This document shows positions 7,753 to 16,404 of a DNA stretch of 64,000 bases, piece after piece. The notes below the pieces were generated by a model. It saw only the letters and a program-made list of their open reading frames with translations, ran no database searches and had not been told where the DNA came from. The translations under genes and the position numbers were made by a program. Origin of the DNA: Chloroflexota bacterium (GTDB lineage: Bacteria; Chloroflexota; Anaerolineae; Aggregatilineales; Phototrophicaceae); NCBI GenBank assembly GCA_020161935.1, contig JAIUNI010000013.1:109612-173611 (forward strand). Reading direction: 5' to 3'. Every line of letters starts with the position of its first letter. The first letter of the stretch is position 1.

Positions 7753-9078
7753 TTAGCTTTCGACACCTGCACCGAGCGGCGCACAGTCAGTTGTGAAGGC
7801 TAAGGTATAGGTCTTTGTGCCGTCGAGCGAAGGGCCGACCACGAGCAGCGTACCATCGGGTTGGAGCAGGAGTTGGTTGCCGTTGGATGAGGCCAACACA
7901 ATCGGTTCGCTGGCGACGGGCGGCAGCGCACCCAATGAGAAGTGCAGTTCATCGCTGCCTACGCCACCCGCGCCAATATCGACAAGGGTGATGCTGTCGG
8001 CATTGCAGTAAAGTGCCAGCGGCGCACCATTTTCGCCCCGATTGATGCGCTGGGCGAAGTTAATGTCGATATTTGTCGCGCCGCTTTCGATGAGCAGTAT
8101 CAGTAGATTTTGCAGCGCCTCGAAGCTATTGAAGGTGTAGGTCTGACCGTTGAGGGTGACGGTGCCGGAACACGGGCTGCAATTAAGGAAAGATTGAATC
8201 TGGTCAAAACCGGCCTGATCGCTGGTGGTGCCGGAGAAGATCAGCGTATCCGTACCTGAGCCGCCGGAAACGGTGCCGCCAACAGACGAACCAACGACGA
8301 GGGTGATGGTATCGTTGCCAATCCCACCTTTTATATCCCCGCCGACACTTCCTGCGTTGATGATGGTATCGTCATCACTTTCATCGATTGTTACAGGAAT
8401 ATGCCCATCAATGCTGCCATCCACCACACCATTGTTGATAATCGTGTCGTTACCACCACCACCTGTGATGTCGCCGCCAACGTTACCGTTATTGGTAATG
8501 GTATCATTACCGGTCGTGCCTCCATTTTCAAGCCCATCACCGTAAATGCTGTCTCCAACCACACCGTTGTTGGTAATGGTGTCATTTCCTTTATTCGTTT
8601 CACGGTCGCCCCAAATGGAAACCGTTACCTCTCCATTATTGACGACGGTGTCATCACCACCTTTGCCGAATATACCTGAGTTATCAGCATATATATCGCC
8701 AGTTGTGCCGTTATTGATAATGGTATCATCGCCGCCGATATCATCGAAATTATCAGCGTAATCACCCGCAATAAAACTGATGACCGTACCATTATTGATG
8801 ATCGTATCATTAGATTGTTTCGTTGAACCGTTGGGAGGAGTCGAAGTGTAGGTCGCATCGCCGCCGACAATATCCACCGTCGCACCCGCTTCAATGGTGA
8901 TGACATCTGCCCCTGCATCACCCCTCACAATTTTGTTCGGGTCTGTTATATCACAGTTGATGATGTCGTCGCCGGCTGTGCCATCGGGGCAGTCGGCTAG
9001 GGCGGGCAAAGCGGCCGCACCGAGGGTGGCGAACAGCACGAGGAAGATTAGCGAGCAGCGTTTCAAAATGAACATCAT
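7753..9078 (-). CDS. Secreted acidic repeat protein (GGDDTIINNG repeats)
   Basis: The 441-residue precursor starts with a signal peptide (about residues 1-28, ending PALADC). About 12 degenerate repeats of G-N/D-D-T-I-x-N-N-G-x-V follow (residues about 60-270), very Asp/Asn-rich. They are likely to form a parallel beta roll that binds Ca2+, in the manner of RTX repeats. The C-terminal part has LNGQTYTFNSFEALQNLL and a final beta-rich region. A paralogue with the same order lies at 15090-16313. The role is unknown, and a surface or matrix role is inferred. The repeats are under-spaced for classic RTX nonapeptides, so this may be a distinct roll family. Confidence 0.7.
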   Translation of the reverse strand: MMFILKRCSLIFLVLFATLGAAALPALADCPDGTAGDDIINCDITDPNKIVRGDAGADVITIEAGATVDIVGGDATYTSTPPNGSTKQSNDTIINNGTVISFIAGDYADNFDDIGGDDTIINNGTTGDIYADNSGIFGKGGDDTVVNNGEVTVSIWGDRETNKGNDTITNNGVVGDSIYGDGLENGGTTGNDTITNNGNVGGDITGGGGNDTIINNGVVDGSIDGHIPVTIDESDDDTIINAGSVGGDIKGGIGNDTITLVVGSSVGGTVSGGSGTDTLIFSGTTSDQAGFDQIQSFLNCSPCSGTVTLNGQTYTFNSFEALQNLLILLIESGATNIDINFAQRINRGENGAPLALYCNADSITLVDIGAGGVGSDELHFSLGALPPVASEPIVLASSNGNQLLLQPDGTLLVVGPSLDGTKTYTLAFTTDCAPLGAGVES

Positions 9079-9508
9079 AGACCCTCTTAAGCGAAGCCGT
9101 CTTACGGATATAAATCTCTATCTTTCATTTTATGCTGTGATATGGATTTTTATCGTTAAGTCTGGTTTGGGTAGGGTTAGAAACAGGTTGGCATGTGGTC
9201 GGGCAGATACAGGGTAAGGTGGGCGCACGAGTGTGCATAGGCATTAAGCTATGCTATTTTGACGAGGATATTCAGGGAACGAGTTGACTGTTTGCGCCGT
9301 ATGAGGCTAAAGCCATCCTGCTACCAGCCGGACAAGCGCACTCAAGGCGCTCCAAAATTCGACAGCGAGCCTCATTATTGAGTGATTTTGTTCCTGAAAA
9401 TTCCTTAGCTTAATGCCTATGCACGGTGATGCGCCCCGACGAGAAGATTGCCGGTGAGATGGCGCGGACGCGATGTATCGCGTCCCTACGAAAAGGCGTT
9501 GTTTGTGG
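9079..9508. other. Intergenic region with MITE and palindrome
   Basis: Apart from the MITE at 9221-9436, this 430-bp stretch holds a hairpin GGACGCGAT-gt-ATCGCGTCC at 9466-9485 followed by CCTACG, one of the GTAGGG-class palindromes in reverse orientation. The segment at 9079-9220 should hold the promoter of the minus-strand secreted-protein gene, but I see no clear -35/-10 pair. Confidence 0.5.
9221..9436. mobile_element. 216-bp MITE-like element, copy 1
   Basis: The ends are inverted repeats: the left end reads GGGCGCACGAGTGTGCATAG and the right end, reversed, reads GGGCGCATCACCGTGCATAG. Both continue GCATTAAGCTA. The interior contains a strongly conserved block (gaggctaaagccatcctgct onward) shared with 53165-53380, which has the same 216-bp length. 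It has no coding capacity, so a transposase would have to act in trans. I see no clear target-site duplication. Confidence 0.75.
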
Positions 9509-9988
9509 TCAGCAGCGCGGCGCAGTTGAGTGGGTTTTGCTGAACTTGCTGACGGCTGTCGCATAGGCTTCATCCAGCAGGGGGCGGACAGTGGTTTCGA
9601 GCGTTGCATCGCTGGGGTTTAGCACCGAGACCCAATGCATCTTGCCATAGACGGGATGCGGCATGAGCTGATCCAACGCCGTGTAGTCGAAGCCACTGAA
9701 CACCGGTTGGTCGGCACTTTCGTCCTTCGAAGCGGGCTTGAGTTCGCCGAACAGCGACTGAACGGTGGCCTTGCTAACCCCGATGTTCAACCGGTAAACC
9801 GATGGGCGGTTGAGATCCGAGAACGGGTCGTTGTGGTCGCTGGTCACAAGGGTTGCCCACGGGAACATATGATCCGGCGGGATGTTCGGGTCGGGGTTGT
9901 AGAAGAAAAAGCTGTCGCCTGACGAGACAACCACATCAACACCTGCGAAGTTATCGGTGATATAGCGGCTGAGTTCAGTATCGTTCAT
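9509..9988 (-). CDS. DUF6194 family protein
   Basis: The 159-residue product resembles the DUF6194 family: VDVVVSSGDSFFFYNPDPN, PWATLVTSDHNDPFSDLNRPSVYRLNIGVSK, then FDYTALDQLMPHPVYGKMHWVSVLNPSDATLETTVRPLLDEAY. The family is a small single-domain, MmcQ/YjbR-like protein of unknown function. The start ATG (9988) follows AGAAGGATGACAACCG, a usable ribosome-binding site. It is a single gene, divergent from the next PhyH gene. Confidence 0.75.
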   Translation of the reverse strand: MNDTELSRYITDNFAGVDVVVSSGDSFFFYNPDPNIPPDHMFPWATLVTSDHNDPFSDLNRPSVYRLNIGVSKATVQSLFGELKPASKDESADQPVFSGFDYTALDQLMPHPVYGKMHWVSVLNPSDATLETTVRPLLDEAYATAVSKFSKTHSTAPRC

Positions 9989-10240
9989 CGGTTGTCATCC
10001 TTCTGCTTTGTGTCCGATAACTCTATTATAAAACCCTCGTGTGCTTTGAGAGGGTTTGAGGCTGTGCTGTGTTTGCGTGGCTTTCAACCGTAGAAGGTTT
10101 GCGTTACACTCGCCATTGGCGCTCATCAACTGAAAGCGAGTTCAACCGCATCACCATCATCGTCGCCTCAAAAATAGTACATCTCACGGTTCGATTAGAC
10201 ACAGGTTATTCTCAATAATTTTCATAAGGATCACCGGACA

Positions 10241-11101
10241 ATGGACAAATTAAACTTAACGCCCCAGCAGTTGGCCTTTATGGATACCTTCGGCTACCTG
10301 AGCTTCCCCGGTTTGCTCAACGACAAAATCGTGGCGATCCAGAATGCGTTCGAAGCGGTGTGGACGGAACGCGGCGGCGGGATGGATGGTAAACCCCATT
10401 CCGGCAAAATGCGGTCGGTCATCGTCCCCTTCATTGACCAGAGCGAATACCTGTCGGGATTGCTGGATGACCCGCGCGTGAACGGCATCTTTAGCAGCCT
10501 GCTCGGCGACGACTTTAACTACATCGGCAGCGACGGTAACTTTTATGTGGGCGATACCAACTGGCATTCGGATCTCGATTGGGCGAGCGATGCGATTGGT
10601 ACGCCGCGGCTGAAGTATTACAAAATGGCCTTTTACCTTGACCCGTTGACGCGCTCCAGCGGTGCGCTGCGAGTGATTCCCGGCAGCCACCGCTTCGGCG
10701 AACCGTATGCCGAAGGGTTAGAAAAGCAGGTGCGGAAGTCACAGGACGTGTGGGGGATCAGCGGCGCGGAAATTCCGGCGATCCCGCTCGAAACCAACCC
10801 CGGCGATGTGGTGGTGTTTAACTTCGCCACCAAACACAGCGCGTGGGGCGGCGACAACCAGCGGCGGATGTTCACCATTAACGCCACCGCCCACTACCAA
10901 CCGGACGACATTGGTTATTTGAAAGGCATCATCAGCGGTGCGGCACGCTTCTGGATCGAGTCGGTTTACGGCGAACGGATGCTGAACAGCGCCTCGCCAG
11001 AGCGCATGGTTCACCTTCAGCAGTCATTGGATAATCAAGCGCACCTGCCGGAAGAAGTGCGTAAGGCCAAGCTGACGATGAGCGAACCGGCGCACGGGTA
11101 A
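10241..11101 (+). CDS. PhyH family dioxygenase
   Basis: The 286-residue protein carries the iron-binding H-x-D in DTNWHSDLDW (His109, Asp111), a distal His in NFATKHSAWGG (about His199) and a nearby Arg (NQRRMF, about 208) expected to bind 2-oxoglutarate. VIPGSHRFGEPY is the usual PhyH strand. It shows little similarity to the PhyH protein at 450 outside these motifs, so the substrates probably differ. TAAGGATC before the ATG provides a ribosome-binding site. A strong hairpin follows the stop. Confidence 0.87.
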   Translation: MDKLNLTPQQLAFMDTFGYLSFPGLLNDKIVAIQNAFEAVWTERGGGMDGKPHSGKMRSVIVPFIDQSEYLSGLLDDPRVNGIFSSLLGDDFNYIGSDGNFYVGDTNWHSDLDWASDAIGTPRLKYYKMAFYLDPLTRSSGALRVIPGSHRFGEPYAEGLEKQVRKSQDVWGISGAEIPAIPLETNPGDVVVFNFATKHSAWGGDNQRRMFTINATAHYQPDDIGYLKGIISGAARFWIESVYGERMLNSASPERMVHLQQSLDNQAHLPEEVRKAKLTMSEPAHG

Positions 11102-11112
11102 GGGTGTACTGC

Positions 11113-11147
11113 ACAGGCGCATTCTATCGGGGGGATGCGCCTGTTTG
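11113..11147 (+). terminator. Terminator after the PhyH gene
   Basis: ACAGGCGCAT (11113-11122) pairs perfectly with ATGCGCCTGT (11135-11144), followed by TT. The short T-tail reads in the plus direction, and the stem also lies just beyond the stop of the convergent gene at 11152. Confidence 0.65.
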
Positions 11148-11151
11148 CAAA

Positions 11152-11766
11152 TTACCTTGTACGCACCCGCCGACCGATGACGTAACCACCAACGGCGATG
11201 AACAGGCCAGCGGCGACAATACCCCATAGTAGTGTGGGATCAGTGGTAGTTAGGGCTGATGAGGGCGCGGCGGGCTGGGTGGTGATAACCGTTTGGTCGT
11301 CAACGCGCTGGACGGTGAGCAGGATGGCATCCGGCATACCAATGTCGAGGTGTTGGGTATCGCCGAGACTGGCACAGATGCGCCATGTGCCGTAGGGGAT
11401 GCCACTGAGGGCAGTGTTCCCGTAAAACATGCCCCACACGCCGTCATTCAGCCACAGGTGCCAGTGACGCGCGGCTTCCTCGGTATAGTACCCCGGCAGT
11501 TCCCAATTCACCGTTTCAACCGTAAAGTTGACATCCCCCAGCGTCGGTTGGTCGCTGGTGATGACGGTTTGCGTGGTCGGCGCGACGATTTTGATGCGGG
11601 GCGCATCCGCGCCGGTGGGCATCGGACGGTCGGGCGGCAGGCTGCGGGTACAGTCTTCGAGCAGCGTATCAGGGTTCGGCGTGGGCGTTTGGGCAAGGAT
11701 AGGCACCAGCGGCAGCAGGATGACCGCGCACAATAGACACCGCACCACTATCACCGGTATTTTCAA
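11152..11766 (-). CDS. Secreted, C-terminally anchored protein of unknown function
   Basis: From the TTG at 11766 the product is about 204 residues: a signal peptide (VRCLLCAVILLPLVPILAQ), a Thr/Pro-rich linker, a beta-sandwich-like domain (IKIVAPTTQTVITSDQPTLG ... HWHLWLNDGVWGMFYGN ... GTWRICASLGDTQHLDIG) and a C-terminal membrane helix followed by RRVRTR. The His/Trp-rich stretch resembles small extracytoplasmic domains (DUF4399-like) that present a ligand, but I cannot assign it. The frame stays open to 11853. I prefer the internal TTG because AGGTG precedes it and the signal peptide then has normal length. Confidence 0.55.
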   Translation of the reverse strand: MKIPVIVVRCLLCAVILLPLVPILAQTPTPNPDTLLEDCTRSLPPDRPMPTGADAPRIKIVAPTTQTVITSDQPTLGDVNFTVETVNWELPGYYTEEAARHWHLWLNDGVWGMFYGNTALSGIPYGTWRICASLGDTQHLDIGMPDAILLTVQRVDDQTVITTQPAAPSSALTTTDPTLLWGIVAAGLFIAVGGYVIGRRVRTR

Positions 11767-11985
11767 CGCGCACCTCAGCCTACCCTTTAAGCGGATGGGC
11801 TGATTATAGGGCGGAGGTGGTGAGGCAACAACGATGTAAATGCGTAAGTCCACTCGTCAGGCATGTTGTTGGTGCGGACGGATTTCACTATACTCTCAAG
11901 GTGCATTTCTTACGTATAAATAGGCCGAGTGGCTCGTTTGAAATAGGTCAGTTGGTTGTATTATTTTTTGTTTGAAGGAATTTTC

Positions 11986-13191
11986 ATGAACACAATTACG
12001 ATACAAGATGTAAAGGTGATTGCAACGCAGCCGTACGCGATGCAGCGGTTGGTGATCGTCAAGGTGATTACCTCCGAGCCGGGTTTATACGGCCTCGGCT
12101 GCGCGACCTTCACCCAGCGGTTTCACGCGGTCGTCGCGGCATTGGAACACCACGTCATTCCGTACGTCATCGGCAAGGATGTGATGCGGAGCGAAGACAT
12201 ATTTAATATGTCGATGGTCAACGGTTACTGGCGCAACGGGCCAGTGCTGAATAACGCTATCTCCGGCATCGACATGGCACTGTGGGACATCAAGGGCAAG
12301 CTGGCGAACATGCCGGTTTACCAACTGCTGGGCGGGAAGTGCCGTGAGGCCGCTGCTGTTTACAGCCATGCGGACGGCAACAGTATCGAGGAAATTACCG
12401 AGAGCGTACAGAAGTTCATGGAACAGGGCTACCGCTATATCCGCGTGCAGAACGGCGGCTACGGTGGCAAGTACCAAGCGGACGTGCGACCGGAAGGCGC
12501 GGTACACGGCACCTACTACGACCCCAAAGCCTATATGCGGAACGCGCTCAAAGCGTTGGAGCATGTGCGGGCGACGGTGGGTGATGAAGTTGAACTGCTG
12601 CACGACATCCACGAACGCATCTCGCCGATAGACGCGGTGAACTTCGCCAAAGCGGTCGAGCCGCTGAAATTGTTCTTCCTTGAGGACGCGCTCGCGCCGG
12701 AGGACATCGAGTGGTTCACCCATATCCGCAACCAGAGCGCGACCCCGCTGGCGATGGGCGAACTGTTCAACAACCCGCTGGAATGGCGCACACTGGTCGA
12801 ACGGCGGTTGATCGACTTCATTCGGATGCACATCAGCCAGATGGGCGGCATCACCCCCGCCCGTAACGCGGCGATCTTCGCGCAGGTATACGGCGTGCGG
12901 ACGGCGTGGCACGGGCCAGCGGATACCTCGCCGGTGGGTCATGCGGCGAACCTGCACCTCGACCTGTGGGCACCCAACTTTGGCATTCAGGAATGGTGCC
13001 GCTTCCCGGAGTTCATGTACGAGATATTCCCCGGCACACCGGAACTGCGGAACGGCTACCTGTACCCGAACGACAAGCCGGGGTTGGGCATCGACATTGA
13101 CGAAAAGCTGGCCGCCAAATACCCGCCGCAGGATGAAGTGCTGCAATGGACACAAACGCGCTTACCGGACGGCAGCCCTGCGCGACCGTAG
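11986..13191 (+). CDS. Enolase-superfamily dehydratase, mannonate dehydratase/RspA-like
   Basis: The 401-residue protein is a full enolase-superfamily member. It has an N-terminal capping domain and a barrel carrying the metal ligands LLHDIHERISP (Asp about 207, with His in D-x-H), FFLEDALAPED and MGELFNNP. The late RTAWHGPADTSPVGHAANLHLDLW and GIQEW motifs are diagnostic of the ManD/RspA branch. Characterised members dehydrate D-mannonate or D-gluconate to 2-keto-3-deoxy sugars, although many RspA-like proteins are poor catalysts. The start at ATG 11986 follows AAGGAA, and an upstream in-frame TTG was rejected. It is probably involved in sugar-acid catabolism, but no partner genes are nearby. 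Confidence 0.87.
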   Translation: MNTITIQDVKVIATQPYAMQRLVIVKVITSEPGLYGLGCATFTQRFHAVVAALEHHVIPYVIGKDVMRSEDIFNMSMVNGYWRNGPVLNNAISGIDMALWDIKGKLANMPVYQLLGGKCREAAAVYSHADGNSIEEITESVQKFMEQGYRYIRVQNGGYGGKYQADVRPEGAVHGTYYDPKAYMRNALKALEHVRATVGDEVELLHDIHERISPIDAVNFAKAVEPLKLFFLEDALAPEDIEWFTHIRNQSATPLAMGELFNNPLEWRTLVERRLIDFIRMHISQMGGITPARNAAIFAQVYGVRTAWHGPADTSPVGHAANLHLDLWAPNFGIQEWCRFPEFMYEIFPGTPELRNGYLYPNDKPGLGIDIDEKLAAKYPPQDEVLQWTQTRLPDGSPARP

Positions 13192-13238
13192 GTGCAAATG
13201 GAATGGTTCTCAACTTTTAAGGTGCAAGGCGAAATCGT

Positions 13239-15089
13239 ATGTTAGTGGCGGAACTGCTTCTCCATCTTACACGGGCGTTTTTTATTATCCTGTCGACCCT
13301 CACGCTGGTCGACTATCTCCGCCACCGTGACCGCATCCGCCGCGATATTGCGCTGGTGTTCCTCTCGCTTTCCAGCACCACCTTCATCTTATTTTTCTTG
13401 AGCATGACCGGCTTACAAGCACCGTGGCTGACGAAAATCGGGCAGGTGGGCATCGCCTCTCTGCCCATTCTGCTGCTGCGAATGGTCGGTTACTTCCGGC
13501 CTGTCTCCGGCAAGATCAAACGGATCGCGCTAATCGGGTGGGCAGCCTCGGCGGTGGGTATCATGCTGTTCGATGCTTCACGGGACGGCGGGGCGATGCT
13601 GCTGGTCATCGTGTACTTCGTCGGCGTGAGCGGCTACGCGGTACTGGCGTTCATCAAAGCAGGAGTCAATAGTACCGGTATCGCCCGACGGCGGCTGCGT
13701 TTCGCGGCGATTGCCTCCGCCCTGCTGGTGACGCTCATCATCATCGTCGGGGTGCGGTTGGCGCTGCCGGCGAATTGGCCGAACATCACCCCACTGATTC
13801 AAATGTTTACGCTGGCGACAGTAGTGACCTTTTACCTTGCCTTCGCACCGCCGCGCTGGCTGCGGCAGGGGTGGCAGTACGAGGAACTGCGCGCCTATTT
13901 GCTGGAGGACATCGCCAAGCTGGATAAGCTGGCGCTTGAGGATGTGGTCATGCGGCTGCGGCAGGCCGTGATGCGGGCGATAGGCTCGCAGCAGGTACAC
14001 ATCGCCCTGTGGGACGCGGATAGCAAATCGCTCAAATTAGATGACAAAGCAAGCGCAGCCTTACTGACGAACGCGCAGATCAACACAGGCATCATCCAGC
14101 GTGTGTGGCAGTTCGATGAGCCGACGCTGGTGTATCGGGCAGCGGATTTAAGCGGCGGGGATATACAGATCCTCAAAACCCTCAACAGCGAAATGTTGTT
14201 CATCGTACCCATCGCGACCGCCGATACACCGTTGGGCGTGCTGCTGGTGTTTTTGGAGTACGGGTCGCTGTTCGCGGAAGATGACCTGAATCTGCTCAAT
14301 GTGTTCGCCCAGCAAACGGCGATCTTCCTTGAAAACTACAACGTGATGGAACAGCAGCGCCGCTACGCCCGCGACCTCGAAGGGCAGGTGCAGCAGCGCA
14401 CACTGGCCCTACAGCGGTCGAACGACGAACTGCGCCAGTTCGCCTACGTGGCATCCCACGATTTGCAGGAACCGCTGCGGATGGTCGTCAGCTATTTGCA
14501 ACTCATCGAAACCCGGTATAAGGTTCAGCTTGATACCGAGGCGAAAGAATTTATCAACTTCGCGGTGGATGGGGCCAAGCGCATGAAAAGCCTGATCGAA
14601 GCGCTGCTGGCCTATTCGCGCGTCGAAACTAAAAACCAGAACTTCACTCTGGTTGACCTGCAAAACACGGTGAATGAAGTGCTGCAATTGATGCAGGTGA
14701 GCATCAGTGAAAAGGGTGCGACCGTCACCGTTGATGACCACTTACCGGAAATTCACGCCAATGAGCCGATGATGATTCAACTGTTCCAGAACCTCATCAG
14801 CAACGGTATTAAATATCAGAAGGATACCCGCCCGGAAGTGCATATCAGCGCGAAGCGTGTCAACGACGAATGGCAGTTCGCGGTACACGATAACGGCATT
14901 GGAATCGCGACCAAAGACCTTGACCGCATCTTCATCATTTTTCAGCGGCTGCATTCCGGTGTCGAATACCCCGGCACGGGCATCGGCCTCGCGGTCTGCA
15001 AAAAAGTAGTGGAGATGCACGGTGGAAAGATATGGGCGGAGTCCGGCGAGGGTGAAGGCACGACGTTTTACTTCACGATACCGGCGTAA
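13239..15089 (+). CDS. Membrane sensor histidine kinase with GAF-like domain
   Basis: The 616-residue protein begins with about seven hydrophobic segments (residues 5-205), a 7TM-type sensor module. A GAF-like domain follows (about 220-365), then a short coiled coil. The HisKA domain holds the phospho-acceptor in FAYVASHDLQEPLRM (His about 406). The HATPase domain has NLISNGIKY (N box), DNGIGI (G1) and GTGIGLAVCKKVVEMHGG (G2). The H box and C-terminus resemble phytochrome-type kinases. No response regulator is adjacent; the nearest is at 43204. Its stop abuts the convergent gene at 15090 directly. Confidence 0.9.
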   Translation: MLVAELLLHLTRAFFIILSTLTLVDYLRHRDRIRRDIALVFLSLSSTTFILFFLSMTGLQAPWLTKIGQVGIASLPILLLRMVGYFRPVSGKIKRIALIGWAASAVGIMLFDASRDGGAMLLVIVYFVGVSGYAVLAFIKAGVNSTGIARRRLRFAAIASALLVTLIIIVGVRLALPANWPNITPLIQMFTLATVVTFYLAFAPPRWLRQGWQYEELRAYLLEDIAKLDKLALEDVVMRLRQAVMRAIGSQQVHIALWDADSKSLKLDDKASAALLTNAQINTGIIQRVWQFDEPTLVYRAADLSGGDIQILKTLNSEMLFIVPIATADTPLGVLLVFLEYGSLFAEDDLNLLNVFAQQTAIFLENYNVMEQQRRYARDLEGQVQQRTLALQRSNDELRQFAYVASHDLQEPLRMVVSYLQLIETRYKVQLDTEAKEFINFAVDGAKRMKSLIEALLAYSRVETKNQNFTLVDLQNTVNEVLQLMQVSISEKGATVTVDDHLPEIHANEPMMIQLFQNLISNGIKYQKDTRPEVHISAKRVNDEWQFAVHDNGIGIATKDLDRIFIIFQRLHSGVEYPGTGIGLAVCKKVVEMHGGKIWAESGEGEGTTFYFTIPA

Positions 15090-16313
15090 TTATACGGAAC
15101 AGGCATTACCCCAAAAGCTAAACTGATAGCGACCACCAGCATCAGTTAATTGTAGTCCGAGGTTAGGTCTGGCAGTGAGTGTTTGTCCGTTCGATGATGC
15201 GATTATGACCACTGTATTCTTGGCAGCCTGTTCCAAAGCGGTCGCTACTTGGTCAGCCGTCACTCGATAAAGGAACTCGCTTCGTCCTGCTGCGCTGCTC
15301 CCCATAAAAATCATATCCCCATTCTTGCAGTAGATCGCGAATGAGTTATTGAATGACCGATGCAATAACCCCAGCGCTGTTTCACTGGTAGTGAGGAGCT
15401 TCGTCATTCCGGCAACGCCAAGCGACTCTTGTACCTGCTCAAAACCTTCCCACGTAAACGTTTGCCCGTTGTATTCGAGTGAACCGCGCAGGGGGTTGGC
15501 GTTTGCAATCTGTTCGGAAAGTGTATCGATGGTTGCTTGGTCAGCCACCATGAAGTTAAATACGAGTGTGTCGTTCCCGCCCTGTCCGTAGATGTAGAGC
15601 GTGTTGTCGCCCCCGCCGTTCGCACCGGTTTGCAGGATCACCACATCATCGCCGCCGGTTTGCACACCCGCGTCACCATCCACCTTGCCTTCGACTGTGC
15701 CAGCGATAACGATCAAATCATTCCCGCCGGTGCTGCCCTGTTCGTCGTTGTTGTCGTCGCCCTGAATATCACCGCCGACCGTGCCGTTGTTAATCATCAG
15801 GTCGTCGCCGCCATCACCGCTGGCGTTGTCGCCGTCGATGTCGTCATCCACCACGCCGCTGTTGATGATGGTGTCGTTCCCGCCGTCACCGTTGAGCGCC
15901 GTGTCACCGTCCATATCACCGCCGACCGTGCCGTTGTTGACCAGCACATCGTCGCCGCCGTTACCGAGCGCGATCACATCGCCTTCGATGTCGCCGTTCG
16001 TGCCGGTGGTGTCGCTGCTGGCGACTGTTACGCCGTTGTTGATAATGGTGTCGTTCCCGGCCTTGCCGCCGATGATGCCATCCCCGAATACCGCGCCTGT
16101 GACGACCGTATCGGCTTCAATCGTCAGGGTATTGTCTCCCGCGCCGCCGATGATGCTGGTGCAGAGCGTACGGTCGGTGCTGCCTTCGGTATCCGGGCGG
16201 CAGTCGGCAGCCACGAAGCCCAACACACTGCCCAGTAGGGGAAGGCCGAGGATCAGTATCGCCAGCGAACGTAGAGACTTGGTGATGATGGTGGAATGTG
16301 TGTGATAATGCAC
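15090..16313 (-). CDS. Secreted acidic repeat protein, paralogue of 7753-9078
   Basis: The 407-residue precursor has an N-terminal signal or membrane segment (RSLAILILGLPLLGSVLGFV) and about nine Asp/Gly/Asn-rich repeats of the form GGDDxxxNNGTVGGDxxGD (residues about 60-225). A C-terminal region (LEYNGQTFTWEGFEQVQESL) matches the corresponding segment of the first paralogue. Calcium-stabilised beta-roll folding is expected by analogy with RTX-like repeats. The repeats alternate NNGTVGGD and NSGVVDDD, suggesting expansion by duplication. It is convergent with the sensor kinase with no spacer. Confidence 0.7.
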   Translation of the reverse strand: MHYHTHSTIITKSLRSLAILILGLPLLGSVLGFVAADCRPDTEGSTDRTLCTSIIGGAGDNTLTIEADTVVTGAVFGDGIIGGKAGNDTIINNGVTVASSDTTGTNGDIEGDVIALGNGGDDVLVNNGTVGGDMDGDTALNGDGGNDTIINSGVVDDDIDGDNASGDGGDDLMINNGTVGGDIQGDDNNDEQGSTGGNDLIVIAGTVEGKVDGDAGVQTGGDDVVILQTGANGGGDNTLYIYGQGGNDTLVFNFMVADQATIDTLSEQIANANPLRGSLEYNGQTFTWEGFEQVQESLGVAGMTKLLTTSETALGLLHRSFNNSFAIYCKNGDMIFMGSSAAGRSEFLYRVTADQVATALEQAAKNTVVIIASSNGQTLTARPNLGLQLTDAGGRYQFSFWGNACSV

Positions 16314-16404
16314 AGGCAGCAGGTACTTATTGATGGACAGATTAGTCTCATCTTAGCATAAAAATTGATATTTCTGAGATTTATGTGAAATTATTCATTC
16401 AATC

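Noticed and set aside
9307..9609. Minus-strand 100-codon frame through the MITE
   Set aside because: It reads through MITE and hairpin sequence into the DUF6194 gene region in another frame; no start site or family match.
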